A stretch of 64,000 nt of DNA from PALSA-607 sp963737705. GTDB lineage: Bacteria; Actinomycetota; Actinomycetes; Acidothermales; Acidothermaceae. The position numbers and the translations under genes were made by a program. This document shows positions 1-7,924 of this stretch, piece after piece. Below the pieces are notes generated by a model. The model worked only from the letters and a program-made list of their open reading frames with translations, searched no databases and had not been told where the DNA came from. Every line of letters starts with the position of its first letter. The first letter of the stretch is position 1. The stretch is from assembly GCA_963737705.1 (NCBI GenBank), contig CAVTTP010000004.1, positions 434,001 to 498,000 of the forward strand, read 5' to 3'.

Positions 1-211
1 TCGTCATCAACGACCACATGGACCGGCCATGGGAACCGCCGAACAACGCGATGTTCCCTTCGTGGTGAAAGCCCATCCCAATGCCGTGCTCGTGAACTGG
101 GACGCCGCGGCAAATACGCACCCGGACTGGCTGAGCACCGACGGCGTCCACCTGAAGCCGGCCGGCCGCGCACCGTACGCGCAGTTGATCAAGGCAGCGG
201 CGGCGTGCTGA
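1..211 (+). pseudogene. 3' end of SGNH-domain acyltransferase, frameshifted
   Basis: The end of a gene that begins before the window. In frame 3 the first residues read VINDHMDRPWEPPNNAMF, which resembles the late SGNH segment of membrane-acyltransferase/SGNH fusion proteins, but this frame stops at 66-68. From about base 57 the +2 frame continues the family pattern: HPNAVLVNWDAAA, then STDGVHLKPAGRAPYAQLI, holding the D-x-x-H catalytic pair typical of the SGNH C-terminus, with a stop at 209-211. The two halves fit together only through a frameshift near 51-66. Either the gene is broken or the base call is wrong. Function inferred from the family: O-acylation of a cell-surface polymer. Only about 70 codons are visible. 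Confidence 0.65.
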
Positions 212-234
212 AATGCGTGCACACTTAGCAACTA

Positions 235-248
235 GTTGAACGCTCAAC
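235..248. promoter_or_regulatory. Inverted repeat GTTGA-N4-TCAAC, candidate operator
   Basis: A perfect 5+4+5 inverted repeat lies 22 bases before the ATG of the VOC gene, ahead of its GAGGT ribosome site. Its form and position suit a small dimeric repressor such as a MarR-type protein. No MarR gene lies in the window, so the regulator is unknown. Confidence 0.4.
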
Positions 249-270
249 CAAAGTGAGGTATCGTTCAGCC

Positions 271-798
271 ATGGGAATCTTCCGGCTCAACCACGCGGTC
301 CTCTACGTGCGCAACCTCGATGAATCCGTGCGGTTCTACACCGACGTCCTCGGCTTTGCGCCCGTCAACATGACACCCGCCGGCTTTCGCGGCGCAGCCT
401 TCCTGCAGGCCCCCGGCTCCACGAACGATCACGATCTCGGGCTCTTCGAGATCGGCGCAGCGGCTGGGCCATCAGGGGCGGGCCGGTCGACGGTCGGGCT
501 CTACCACCTGGCATGGGAGGTCGACACGCTCGAAGAACTTGAGCGGGTCGCGCTGGCCTTGTCGGGCGCCGATGCGTTGGTCGGTAGTTCCGACCACGGC
601 AGCACAAAGAGCTTGTACGGCAAGGATCCCAACGGCCTCGAGTTCGAGATCGTCTGGTTGATTCCGGCCGACCTGCTCGACGACGACGCTCTCGAGTCGC
701 GCCGCAGCATCGGGCACCTCGACCTCGAGAAGGAAAAGGCGCGCTACGGCGCGACCACGCAAGGCGGCATCGGGATCTCGCGGGTCGCCGTCAGCTAA
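271..798 (+). CDS. VOC family protein, catechol 2,3-dioxygenase-like
   Basis: A 175-residue vicinal-oxygen-chelate protein with two betaalphabetabetabeta modules. The first starts NHAVLYVRNLDESVRFYTDVLGF; the second holds LYHLAWEVDTLEELE and KDPNGLEFEIVW. The His near residue 8, the His of YHLAWE and the Glu of FEI match the His-His-Glu metal site of extradiol-dioxygenase-type VOC proteins. The start is placed at ATG 271 because GAGGT lies at 255-259; the GTG at 253 would overlap that site. The protein is shorter than two-domain extradiol dioxygenases, and the substrate cannot be told. It stands alone behind an inverted repeat at 235-248. Confidence 0.8.
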   Translation: MGIFRLNHAVLYVRNLDESVRFYTDVLGFAPVNMTPAGFRGAAFLQAPGSTNDHDLGLFEIGAAAGPSGAGRSTVGLYHLAWEVDTLEELERVALALSGADALVGSSDHGSTKSLYGKDPNGLEFEIVWLIPADLLDDDALESRRSIGHLDLEKEKARYGATTQGGIGISRVAVS

Positions 799-825
799 CC
801 GCAGCTCGACCGGCACTATGTGCCC

Positions 826-1896
826 ATGACGAATGAACCCCTTCGGGTTGCAGTTGTCGGCTACGGGCTGGCGGGTTCGGTTTTCCACGCGCCGCTGATC
901 GCCGCGACACCTGGCATGGAGGTGTCGGCTATCGTTACCGGCAACGCCGAACGTGCCGAGAACGCCCGCCGGGCCTACGAAGGCGTCGAGGTGTTTGCCG
1001 ACGTCGACGCCTTGATGGCGAAAGCTGGCGACCTCGATCTCGTCGTCGTAGCGACTCCTAACCGCATGCACGCACCGACCGCGCTCGCGGCGATCGATGC
1101 AGGTGTCGCGGTGGTCATCGACAAGCCATTTGCTGTGAGTGTCGCTGAAGGCGAGGGGCTGATCGACGCGGCGGCTGCCCACGGCGTCCTGCTCAGTGTT
1201 TATCAAAACCGCCGATGGGACGGCGACTTCCTGACGTTGCGCCGGCTGCTTGACGAGGGTGCGCTGGGCGAGGTCACCAGATATGAGTCGAGGTTCGAGC
1301 GCTGGCGCCCGGTTGCAGGCACAGGTTGGCGCGAGAGCGGTTCACCAGCGGACGCCGGGGGGCTGCTGTTTGATCTCGGCCCGCACCTCATCGACCAGGC
1401 GCTGGTGTTGTTCGGACCCGTCACGCACGTGTACGCCGAGGTCGACCGGCGTCGGGCGGGGGTGCAGGCCGACGACGATGTGTTCGTCGCGCTCACGCAC
1501 GCATCCGGCGTGCGCAGCCAGTTGTGGTGCAGTGCGATTGCCTCTGACCTGGGGCCTCGTATGCGGGTGCTTGGCACCCGGTCCGCCTACGTCAAGTACG
1601 GGCTCGACGTGCAGGAGGATGCCCTGCGGCGCGGCGGCCGCCCCGACCGCCCCAATACCCCTGAGGCCTGGGGCACAGAGAGCGAAGCGAGCTACGGAAC
1701 CCTGGGAGTCGTCGGGGAGGCGACGCCGATCGCCACCGAGCCGGGCGCCTACCAGCGGTATTACGAAGGTATGGGCGCTGCGTTGCGCGGTGAGGGCGAC
1801 CTGCCGGTCGACCCGCGCGACGCCCTCGAGGCCTTGAGGGTCATCGAGGCGGCCCGCCGATCGCAGGAACAGGGTCAGGTCGTAGCCCTGCGCTGA
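826..1896 (+). CDS. Gfo/Idh/MocA family oxidoreductase
   Basis: A 356-residue NAD(P)-dependent oxidoreductase. The N-terminal Rossmann fold starts RVAVVGYGLAGSVFHAPLI (GxGxxG-like). VVVATPNRMHAPTALAAIDAGV and the DKPFAV segment (the family's EKP motif, here DKP) follow. The C-terminal Gfo/Idh/MocA alpha/beta domain includes GGLLFDLGPHLIDQALVLFG, whose His is in the usual catalytic position. The GYGLAG variant resembles a common actinobacterial subgroup of unknown sugar or polyol substrate. Start: ATG 826; a GTG at 820 is a weaker alternative, and no strong ribosome site is seen for either. The gene follows the VOC gene by 27 bases and could share its transcript. Confidence 0.85.
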   Translation: MTNEPLRVAVVGYGLAGSVFHAPLIAATPGMEVSAIVTGNAERAENARRAYEGVEVFADVDALMAKAGDLDLVVVATPNRMHAPTALAAIDAGVAVVIDKPFAVSVAEGEGLIDAAAAHGVLLSVYQNRRWDGDFLTLRRLLDEGALGEVTRYESRFERWRPVAGTGWRESGSPADAGGLLFDLGPHLIDQALVLFGPVTHVYAEVDRRRAGVQADDDVFVALTHASGVRSQLWCSAIASDLGPRMRVLGTRSAYVKYGLDVQEDALRRGGRPDRPNTPEAWGTESEASYGTLGVVGEATPIATEPGAYQRYYEGMGAALRGEGDLPVDPRDALEALRVIEAARRSQEQGQVVALR

Positions 1897-1913
1897 TCTT
1901 GCTTCACCGGTCA

Positions 1914-1946
1914 CTCACAGCGTTCCTTCAGCTTTCTCACAGGCTT
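1914..1946. promoter_or_regulatory. Three 11-bp direct repeats before the response regulator
   Basis: Three units in register: CTCACAGCGTT (1914-1924), CCTTCAGCTTT (1925-1935) and CTCACAGGCTT (1936-1946). Direct repeats spaced by one helical turn are the usual binding pattern of OmpR/PhoB-family regulators, and the next gene encodes one. An autoregulatory site is inferred. Confidence 0.5.
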
Positions 1947-2035
1947 GGTGCAGGCTGTAGGGAGAAAGTGCTGATAACTGGGCATGCCCTACTTGCTGCA
2001 ACCGCCGTGGCGGCCTAATCGTGAAGGGTTGACCT

Positions 2036-2800
2036 GTGCCTACGAACGCTATCCCGGCACCGCACCGGGTGCTGGTTGTCGACGACGAGCCGAGCATTTC
2101 CGACCTGGTAGCCACCGCCCTGCGGTTCGAGGGCTTCGACGTCAGCACAGCGAGCACCGGCAACGGCGCGCTCGAAGCCGTTGAGATGTCGCGGCCCGAC
2201 CTCGTCGTGCTCGACGTCATGCTGCCCGACTTCGACGGCTTCGAAGTTGCCCGCCGGCTGGCGGCCAAGGGCAAGAGCGTCCCGGTGCTGTTCTTGACGG
2301 CGCGCGATGCGACCGACGACAAGGTGCTCGGCCTCAACGTCGGCGGCGACGACTACGTGACTAAACCGTTCTCGCTCGCCGAACTCGTGGCCCGCGTCCA
2401 TGCGGTGCTGCGCCGCAGCCATGGCAACGGTCACGGCACCCGCATCTCGTTCAGCGATCTGGAGATGGACGACGACACTCGTGAAGTGTTTCGCGGCGGC
2501 CGGCTGATCGAACTCACTGCCACCGAATACCGGTTGCTGCACTACTTGCTGGTGAACGCACGCAAGGTGTTGAGCCGCGCGCAGTTGCTCGACCATGTGT
2601 GGGACTACGACTTCGGCGGCGATTCGGGCGTGCTCGAGACGTACATCAGCTACTTGCGCAAGAAGGTCGACGTCGACGGGCCGCCGCTGATTCACACCGT
2701 GCGCGGCGTGGGTTACACGATCCGGCTTTCTAACCGACCTGCCGACGCGCGTTCCGATTCGAATGTGCACACTGCCGAGGCAAGCGCAGACGCGAGCTAG
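2036..2800 (+). CDS. OmpR-family response regulator (orphan)
   Basis: A 254-residue two-component response regulator. The receiver domain (about 12-125) has the acidic pair in VLVVDDEPS, the phospho-acceptor Asp in LVVLDVMLPDFDG, the Thr in FLTARD and the Lys in YVTKPF. The winged-helix DNA-binding domain (about 140-235) contains ELTATEYRLLHYLL, VLSRAQLLDHVW and the terminal HTVRGVGYTI. The start is GTG 2036 with GAAGGG at 2023-2028. No histidine kinase is adjacent: the next gene is a hydrolase on the other strand, so the partner is elsewhere or the regulator is an orphan. Direct repeats at 1914-1946 suggest autoregulation. Confidence 0.93.
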   Translation: MPTNAIPAPHRVLVVDDEPSISDLVATALRFEGFDVSTASTGNGALEAVEMSRPDLVVLDVMLPDFDGFEVARRLAAKGKSVPVLFLTARDATDDKVLGLNVGGDDYVTKPFSLAELVARVHAVLRRSHGNGHGTRISFSDLEMDDDTREVFRGGRLIELTATEYRLLHYLLVNARKVLSRAQLLDHVWDYDFGGDSGVLETYISYLRKKVDVDGPPLIHTVRGVGYTIRLSNRPADARSDSNVHTAEASADAS

Positions 2801-3519
2801 TTTATTTGCGGCGCTAGGTAACGCTCGAGCCAGTCGAGTGTTCGCACCCACGCGTCCTTCGCGGATGCGTCGTGGTAGTTCGCCGTTCGTGCATCGCAGT
2901 GAAATCCGTGGCCGGCGTCGGCGTATCGGACGATCGCCGTGGGCACATGGGCGTTCGCTGCGGCGCTGCGCAGATCTTCGACCTGGTCGACCGGGATGCC
3001 TGGGTCGAGATCGCCGTACAGCCCGAGCCACGGCGACCTCAGAAGGGGTGCCAGCTCCACCAGCGGCCGAAACCCGAAGCGGCCTTTGTGCGCACCGCTT
3101 CCGTAGAACGTGACCGCGGCACCGTACGCATCTTCGGCTGCGATAGCGCAGGCGATGGAGCCACCCATGCAGAAGCCGACAAGGCCCGTTTGCGATAACG
3201 GCAATCCCTGGCTGGCAAGGTGTTCGCGCGCAGCCGCGAGGTCGGCGCGAATCCCGTCCGCGGTGAGGTTCGCCACGTGGGGGAGTGCGAGCTCGATGTC
3301 GTACGGCAGGGCAGCAACGCCTTCGCGATGAAATAGGTGTGGCGCAATGGCGCGGTATCCGACTGCTGCCAAGCGCCTGCAAACGTCGACGATGTGGTCG
3401 TTCACGCCGAACGCCTCCTGCAACACGATAACCGCGCCCCGCACTGGCACGTCCGGAATCACCTCGTCGGCAGGAACCAGCCCATCGGGTCCGGTCAATT
3501 GCAGGCTGTGATGATCCAT
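2797..3519 (-). CDS. Dienelactone hydrolase family protein
   Basis: A 240-residue alpha/beta hydrolase of the dienelactone hydrolase family. The Cys nucleophile is in GLVGFCMGGSIA (about residue 115), the Asp in YGDLDPGIP and the His in DAGHGFHCD, with the Glu of LQEAFGVN near residue 35 that positions the Cys in this family. Such enzymes open dienelactones in chloroaromatic or protoanemonin breakdown, but most genomic copies have unknown substrates. It begins 9 bases after the M48 lipoprotein gene on the same strand. Its TAG stop and the TAG of the response regulator share the palindrome CTAG at 2797-2800, so the two genes end on the same four bases. Confidence 0.9.
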   Translation of the reverse strand: MDHHSLQLTGPDGLVPADEVIPDVPVRGAVIVLQEAFGVNDHIVDVCRRLAAVGYRAIAPHLFHREGVAALPYDIELALPHVANLTADGIRADLAAAREHLASQGLPLSQTGLVGFCMGGSIACAIAAEDAYGAAVTFYGSGAHKGRFGFRPLVELAPLLRSPWLGLYGDLDPGIPVDQVEDLRSAAANAHVPTAIVRYADAGHGFHCDARTANYHDASAKDAWVRTLDWLERYLAPQIN

Positions 3520-3528
3520 GGCCGCACC

Positions 3529-5115
3529 CTAACCTGGCGCTTGCGTCAACCCGGCGCTGGCGTCACCGGTGCTGCCGTCACCGGTGCTGGCGTCACCAGG
3601 CGCTGGCGTCGCAGCGGCGCGGATCGCAGCGATACGAGCTCCAAAACTTGGATGAGTCGCGCCGAGATAGGTGACGGTGTCCGTCTCCGGTCGCACGCCG
3701 TTAACCTCCGCAATTCTGGTCAAGGCGGCCTCGACGACGGCTGGGCCTGCTGAACTGGCAGCGAATGCGTCGGCGTCAAACTCGCGGCGCTGCTTGCCCG
3801 AGCTGAATGCGTCTTCCATGGTGAAGACGAGCGCGAACACTAAGGACAACTCTCCAGATGCGACAACAAGGAAGGCGCAGATGTAAGCGATGGCCACGGT
3901 CGCGATCACCATGTTGCGCCATGAATGCTTGCGCGCCGCCACGTGACCGAGCTCGTGCGCGATTATTGCGGCGAACTGTGGTGGCGACAGGTTTTGCACC
4001 AGATCCTCGGAGACCACGATGTAACGGCTGCTGCTCGCCGTGCCGTACAGAGCGGCCCACGCGAGAGGCCACCGCCCCTTGTATGCGATCAGCCGGGCCG
4101 CTCGAATCCGCCGGCCGTGCCGTTGGCACAACGCGAGCACGGCGGCATCGATGGCTGGGGGGCAGGGCTTAGTAATCAGCACAATCGTCAGCCACGGGAT
4201 GACGAACCCGATCGACACGATGTAGAGCACGACACCAACGACCGCGGCGCCGATCCGCGGCCCGATCCCGTCGAAGAGCGCCTCACCTAGCCCGAGAACC
4301 AGCCACGGCACGATCGCCGCCGCTGTGAACGCGAGAAGGTACACGTGCCTGCCGGACGCCGAGGGCCGCGCGGAGCCGACAAGTTCACGTCGCACGACTG
4401 GCACGTAGACGCCGACGAGGACGGTGGCAAGCAGGGCAACGGCGCCCTTGGTCGCCGAGCGATCCCACCCCGTGAGATCAGCAAGCTTTGGCCCACTGAC
4501 CCATATCGCGAGCGCGATGGCCAGCAACCTCGCAGCAAGGACCGACATTCGTCCCACGTAGGCGTCGCGCGCCCGTTCTGCTCGGCTGCGCGCGGAGCTC
4601 GACCTTGCTGCCCACCAACCCACACCGACCAACAGTGGGACGAGCGCGGTGCCGACCAGCAGAGCCCACACGACTGCAGCAGTCGGCTTGGTGTGATGTT
4701 TTTGTGCAGACGAAGTCTGGGCCGCAAAGCTGTATCCAAGACCCTGGCAATCGGCCACCGCGGATCCAAGTTCGTTCATCGTTTGTGCGGTGGTGGGCAC
4801 GTCCGCTGCGAGTTCGGCGTCGACTTCGAAGGGTGGAGGGCGGTGCGCATCGTTGTAGGCGAGCTGCAACCCGGACTTCGCACTTGCCGAGAGTCGGCCA
4901 TCGTTCTTCGCCGCTGCTCGCGCCACGTTCTGCAGGTCCACGCAGACTAACCAGTCGTTGCCGCCGAGCCCAGAATCCGGGACCGCGATGTAACTGGAGA
5001 TCGCAGTGGTCGGCTGCACGAACGTGATGTGAGTACCCGACGTGCAAGCCGACAACGCGAAGGCAGATAACGCCGCAAACACCAACAGGAGGGACGGCGC
5101 TGTCCGGAGCTTCAC
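3529..5115 (-). CDS. Membrane M48-type metalloprotease lipoprotein
   Basis: A 528-residue protein. Residues 1-24 are a lipoprotein signal with lipobox LSAC and Cys24. An extracytoplasmic region of about 120 residues follows, then several membrane segments (roughly 150-170, 190-205, 220-240, 255-275, 285-312). The zinc site HELGH lies in AAIIAHELGHVAARKH near residue 386, followed by two hydrophobic stretches and the downstream Glu/Asp region (REFDADAFA) typical of M48 peptidases. The C-terminus is a short repeat of T-G-D-[AG]-S. It resembles HtpX/Ste24-like membrane proteases but has an added lipoprotein domain. It lies between the AlgJ-like gene and a dienelactone hydrolase on the same strand. 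Substrate unknown. Confidence 0.8.
   Translation of the reverse strand: MKLRTAPSLLLVFAALSAFALSACTSGTHITFVQPTTAISSYIAVPDSGLGGNDWLVCVDLQNVARAAAKNDGRLSASAKSGLQLAYNDAHRPPPFEVDAELAADVPTTAQTMNELGSAVADCQGLGYSFAAQTSSAQKHHTKPTAAVVWALLVGTALVPLLVGVGWWAARSSSARSRAERARDAYVGRMSVLAARLLAIALAIWVSGPKLADLTGWDRSATKGAVALLATVLVGVYVPVVRRELVGSARPSASGRHVYLLAFTAAAIVPWLVLGLGEALFDGIGPRIGAAVVGVVLYIVSIGFVIPWLTIVLITKPCPPAIDAAVLALCQRHGRRIRAARLIAYKGRWPLAWAALYGTASSSRYIVVSEDLVQNLSPPQFAAIIAHELGHVAARKHSWRNMVIATVAIAYICAFLVVASGELSLVFALVFTMEDAFSSGKQRREFDADAFAASSAGPAVVEAALTRIAEVNGVRPETDTVTYLGATHPSFGARIAAIRAAATPAPGDASTGDGSTGDASAGLTQAPG
3556..3610. repeat. 15-bp tandem repeat in the 3' end of the M48 gene
   Basis: Three near-identical units, GCTGGCGTCACCGGT, GCTGCCGTCACCGGT and GCTGGCGTCACCAGG (3556-3600), plus a partial copy to 3610. 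The period is a multiple of three, so the gene stays open and the protein gains a T-G-D-[AG]-S tail. Confidence 0.85.
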
Positions 5116-5172
5116 ATCCAGACAGTACGGGTCGCGAACGCAGTTAGTGAGCCTTCACCGAAGCTCGCATAG

Positions 5173-6441
5173 CTAGCCCTCGCCGAGGCTCGCGGCCAGG
5201 TTGGCGAGCACGGTGCTGTCGAGCAGCGGCGCCTTTCCGTCGATCACGGTGCGCTCGACGATCTCGAGCACCACGATCTGTGCGCTCTTGATCGCCTGCA
5301 CGAGTTCGGGGTACGCGGTACCCGCTGCCGAAGAGTTGATAAACCCGGCCTGCGCGAAGAACGGGTTGATCGCGAATCGTGACGAATCGGTGAAGGAATC
5401 GCTGATGAAAAGCGTCTTCGGGGTGATGAGCGGCGCATCGGTTGTCGTATCGACGAGCTGACTCGTCGTATTGACCGTCGTCGTAACACCGGGGCGGGTA
5501 ACCGAGAACAAAGGCGCCTGCTCAGTCGTCCGTTGGCCGAGCAGCGCCTCGAGGTCGGTCTGCGCGTTGCTGTTGCCCAGCGGCGTGACTGTTGCCGTCG
5601 GCCACAATGTTGGGTCGAGGCTGTCGGTGAGCAGGTGTGCGTAGATCAGCGCGCCAAGGCCGTTCCAGTGCGTGTCGAGCTTGCGGTAGAGCAACGTGCC
5701 TGGATCCTTCGCTTTCGCCGCCTCGATCGCGCCGCGCAGATCCTGATAACCGGCCGGGGGATTTGCCGCCAACGCCGCCCAGAGCGCGGCCTCGGCCTTC
5801 GACGCGCAGGTCACGCCCTGATCTGCAGTGGGTAGGTATTGCGGATAGATGTCGCTCTTGTCGGGGGCGATCATCATGACGAACTGCTTGCCCGCACGTT
5901 GCATGATTTCGGACAGTTGCTGAAATCGTTGCGCGATAACCGGCGCAGACAGCACGGGATTGCAAGCAGCACGCAGGTCGGTGCCGTAGAAGAGCCAGCC
6001 GTCCAAGCCCGAGATGACAACTGGGAAGTCTGTCGGCTCAGCGCTCGCCGGCGCAGCGGACGGTTGCGGCACCGAGATGCCGGCGACCCCGGTGGTTGTG
6101 GTTGTTGTTGCGGTGCCATTCGCGCCGTAGTTCGGCGTCTCACCGAACACGTTGCGTTCGACCTTCGTATTTGCGCTGATCGCTACATTGCGCAACGGCA
6201 GATGGTCGGTCGCCCACGTGTCGAAGATGCTAAAAGATCGCCATCCATCGCTGGCGGTCGGCAACGGCCCAAGCTTGTGGTTCTCGATTGCGGGGGCGCG
6301 GACCCCGGCTGCGGCCGCAACCGCCGGGCCGAAGAAGAACGTCAATGCGAGGAATGCGATCGCGATGCGCACGGATTTGCCGCGCACCGTCACGTGCGGA
6401 ACGCGCAGGTGCGGTACACGCAACCGCGGGACCCCAACCAT
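5173..6441 (-). CDS. AlgJ/AlgX-like SGNH O-acetyltransferase
   Basis: A 422-residue protein with one N-terminal membrane segment (about 25-47), a Thr-rich linker near residues 110-118 and an AlgX/AlgJ-type SGNH hydrolase domain. Markers are GLDGWLFYGTDLRAAC, MMIAPDKSDIYPQYLP, the Asp-x-His motif in YRKLDTHWNGLGA and the Ser of FISDSFTDSS. In alginate and peptidoglycan systems such proteins take acetyl groups passed out by an MBOAT protein and attach them to a polymer outside the membrane. The ATG is 9 bases after the end of the AlgI-like gene, with AGGAGT at 6445-6450 between, so translation is probably coupled. No polymer synthesis genes are nearby. Confidence 0.8.
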   Translation of the reverse strand: MVGVPRLRVPHLRVPHVTVRGKSVRIAIAFLALTFFFGPAVAAAAGVRAPAIENHKLGPLPTASDGWRSFSIFDTWATDHLPLRNVAISANTKVERNVFGETPNYGANGTATTTTTTGVAGISVPQPSAAPASAEPTDFPVVISGLDGWLFYGTDLRAACNPVLSAPVIAQRFQQLSEIMQRAGKQFVMMIAPDKSDIYPQYLPTADQGVTCASKAEAALWAALAANPPAGYQDLRGAIEAAKAKDPGTLLYRKLDTHWNGLGALIYAHLLTDSLDPTLWPTATVTPLGNSNAQTDLEALLGQRTTEQAPLFSVTRPGVTTTVNTTSQLVDTTTDAPLITPKTLFISDSFTDSSRFAINPFFAQAGFINSSAAGTAYPELVQAIKSAQIVVLEIVERTVIDGKAPLLDSTVLANLAASLGEG

Positions 6442-6450
6442 GACACTCCT

Positions 6451-7878
6451 CTAGAACTGGTAGTACAAGAACGGACTGAACGTACCGACCGCGACGAGCG
6501 CGGCCGCAATCGGTGCAAGCACGATCACATAGGCGAATCGGGTCGCGATGGCGGGTCGGCTGGTGCCGAACTCGACGAAGCGGCCCATCACGAAGGTCGG
6601 CGGCATAAGGAAGACAAGCAGCGCCAGCCAGAAGATCAGCAGCGTGCGATGAGTCAGTGCTGTCGCGACGGTTGCCGTGAGCCCGTGGCCGGTCGGCACG
6701 AACATCGCGCCGAGAATGTGCCCGGCCTGCGGCAAGCTGTCGGACCGAAAGACGACCCACCCAAGGACGACCAGCAACTGGGTGAGCGCTCGATGGAATG
6801 GCCGCCACCATGCCAGCGTGTCGCCCCAGCCGGTAATGCGTTCGATAACGAGCAGGGTGCCGTGATAGAGCCCCCATACCAGGAACGTCCAGTTTGCGCC
6901 GTGCCAGAAACCGGTGAGCGCGAAGACGATGTAGAGGTTGCGGTAGGTCTGCCACTTGCTTCCGCGGTTGCCACCGAGCGGGATGTAGAGGTAGTCGCGG
7001 AACCATCGCGACAATGACATGTGCCAGCGCCGCCAGAAGTCCGTGATCGACGATGCCGAGTACGGCCGGTTGAAGTTCTCGGGGAGTTGAAATCCGAACA
7101 TGCGGCCGAGCCCGATCGCCATGTCGGAATATCCCGAGAAGTCGAAGTACAGCTGAACGGTGTACGCAAACGCGCCGAGCCATGCGTTGACCGTTGTCAG
7201 CTGGCTGGTGTGCAACGCGAAGACACTGTTCACGACTGGTGCCACACTGTCGGCGACGATGACTTTCTTCGACAAGCCGACGGCAAAGCGCGGGAAGCCT
7301 GCGGCGAAGTCGCCGAAGCGATCCTTCGACGGCGTCTCGAGCTGGTCGGCGATCTCGTGGAACCGCACGATCGGGCCAGCAATGAGCTGCGGGAACATCA
7401 AGATGTACGTCATGAAGGTCAGCGGATTGCGCAACGGCTTGCGGGTACCGCGGTAGACGTCGACCACGTAACTCAGATGGTGGAAAGTGAAGAACGAAAT
7501 CCCGATAGGCAACACGAAGTGCAAGACATGGGTGCCGTGACCGCCGAACGCATGCGTGAGTGCGTTCACTTGCCGTGAGGCGAAGTCGGCGTACTTCCAC
7601 ACCGCGAGCGCGCCAACATCGACGACGATCGCACTCACCAGCACGGTTCGGCGATGTCTTTGTAGCAACGGCTTCGATGAGTCGATGGCTAAGCCCGCAG
7701 CGAAGTTGACGACTACGCAACCGAGAAGCAGGAACACAAATGCGTGGCCGCCCCATGTGTAGAACACCAGGCTGGCGAAGGCGAGCACCCCATTGCGCGC
7801 GGTGCGGGGCAGCGCCCAGTACAGGAGGAGAGTCGCCGGCATGAAGAACCACAGAAAGGTCGGCGTCGCGAACGACAT
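6451..7878 (-). CDS. MBOAT family O-acyltransferase, AlgI-like
   Basis: A 475-residue multi-spanning membrane protein with a dense run of hydrophobic helices. The MBOAT core includes QLYFDFSGYSDMAIGLGRMFGF and the catalytic His in LTGFWHGANWTFLVWG (near residue 325). AlgI-type proteins move acetyl groups from a cytoplasmic donor across the membrane to a partner esterase/transferase. The AlgJ-like partner follows directly. The start has a strong AGGAGG (7885-7890 on the plus strand) six bases upstream. The length matches AlgI/DltB-like proteins. Target polymer unknown: exopolysaccharide or cell-wall glycan are both possible. Confidence 0.9.
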   Translation of the reverse strand: MSFATPTFLWFFMPATLLLYWALPRTARNGVLAFASLVFYTWGGHAFVFLLLGCVVVNFAAGLAIDSSKPLLQRHRRTVLVSAIVVDVGALAVWKYADFASRQVNALTHAFGGHGTHVLHFVLPIGISFFTFHHLSYVVDVYRGTRKPLRNPLTFMTYILMFPQLIAGPIVRFHEIADQLETPSKDRFGDFAAGFPRFAVGLSKKVIVADSVAPVVNSVFALHTSQLTTVNAWLGAFAYTVQLYFDFSGYSDMAIGLGRMFGFQLPENFNRPYSASSITDFWRRWHMSLSRWFRDYLYIPLGGNRGSKWQTYRNLYIVFALTGFWHGANWTFLVWGLYHGTLLVIERITGWGDTLAWWRPFHRALTQLLVVLGWVVFRSDSLPQAGHILGAMFVPTGHGLTATVATALTHRTLLIFWLALLVFLMPPTFVMGRFVEFGTSRPAIATRFAYVIVLAPIAAALVAVGTFSPFLYYQF

Positions 7879-7924
7879 GCCTGACCTCCTGCTGCCGGTA
7901 GTGGGTTAGGTGAGCTCGGTGAAG

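Noticed and set aside
2015..3382. Long minus-strand open frame (455 codons) across the response regulator
   Set aside because: It is Arg/His-rich, runs antisense to a well-supported regulator and hydrolase, and matches no family. High GC makes such frames common.
5839..7017. 392-codon plus-strand open frame over the acetylation pair
   Set aside because: Antisense to two genes with clear family motifs; composition is typical of a shadow frame.
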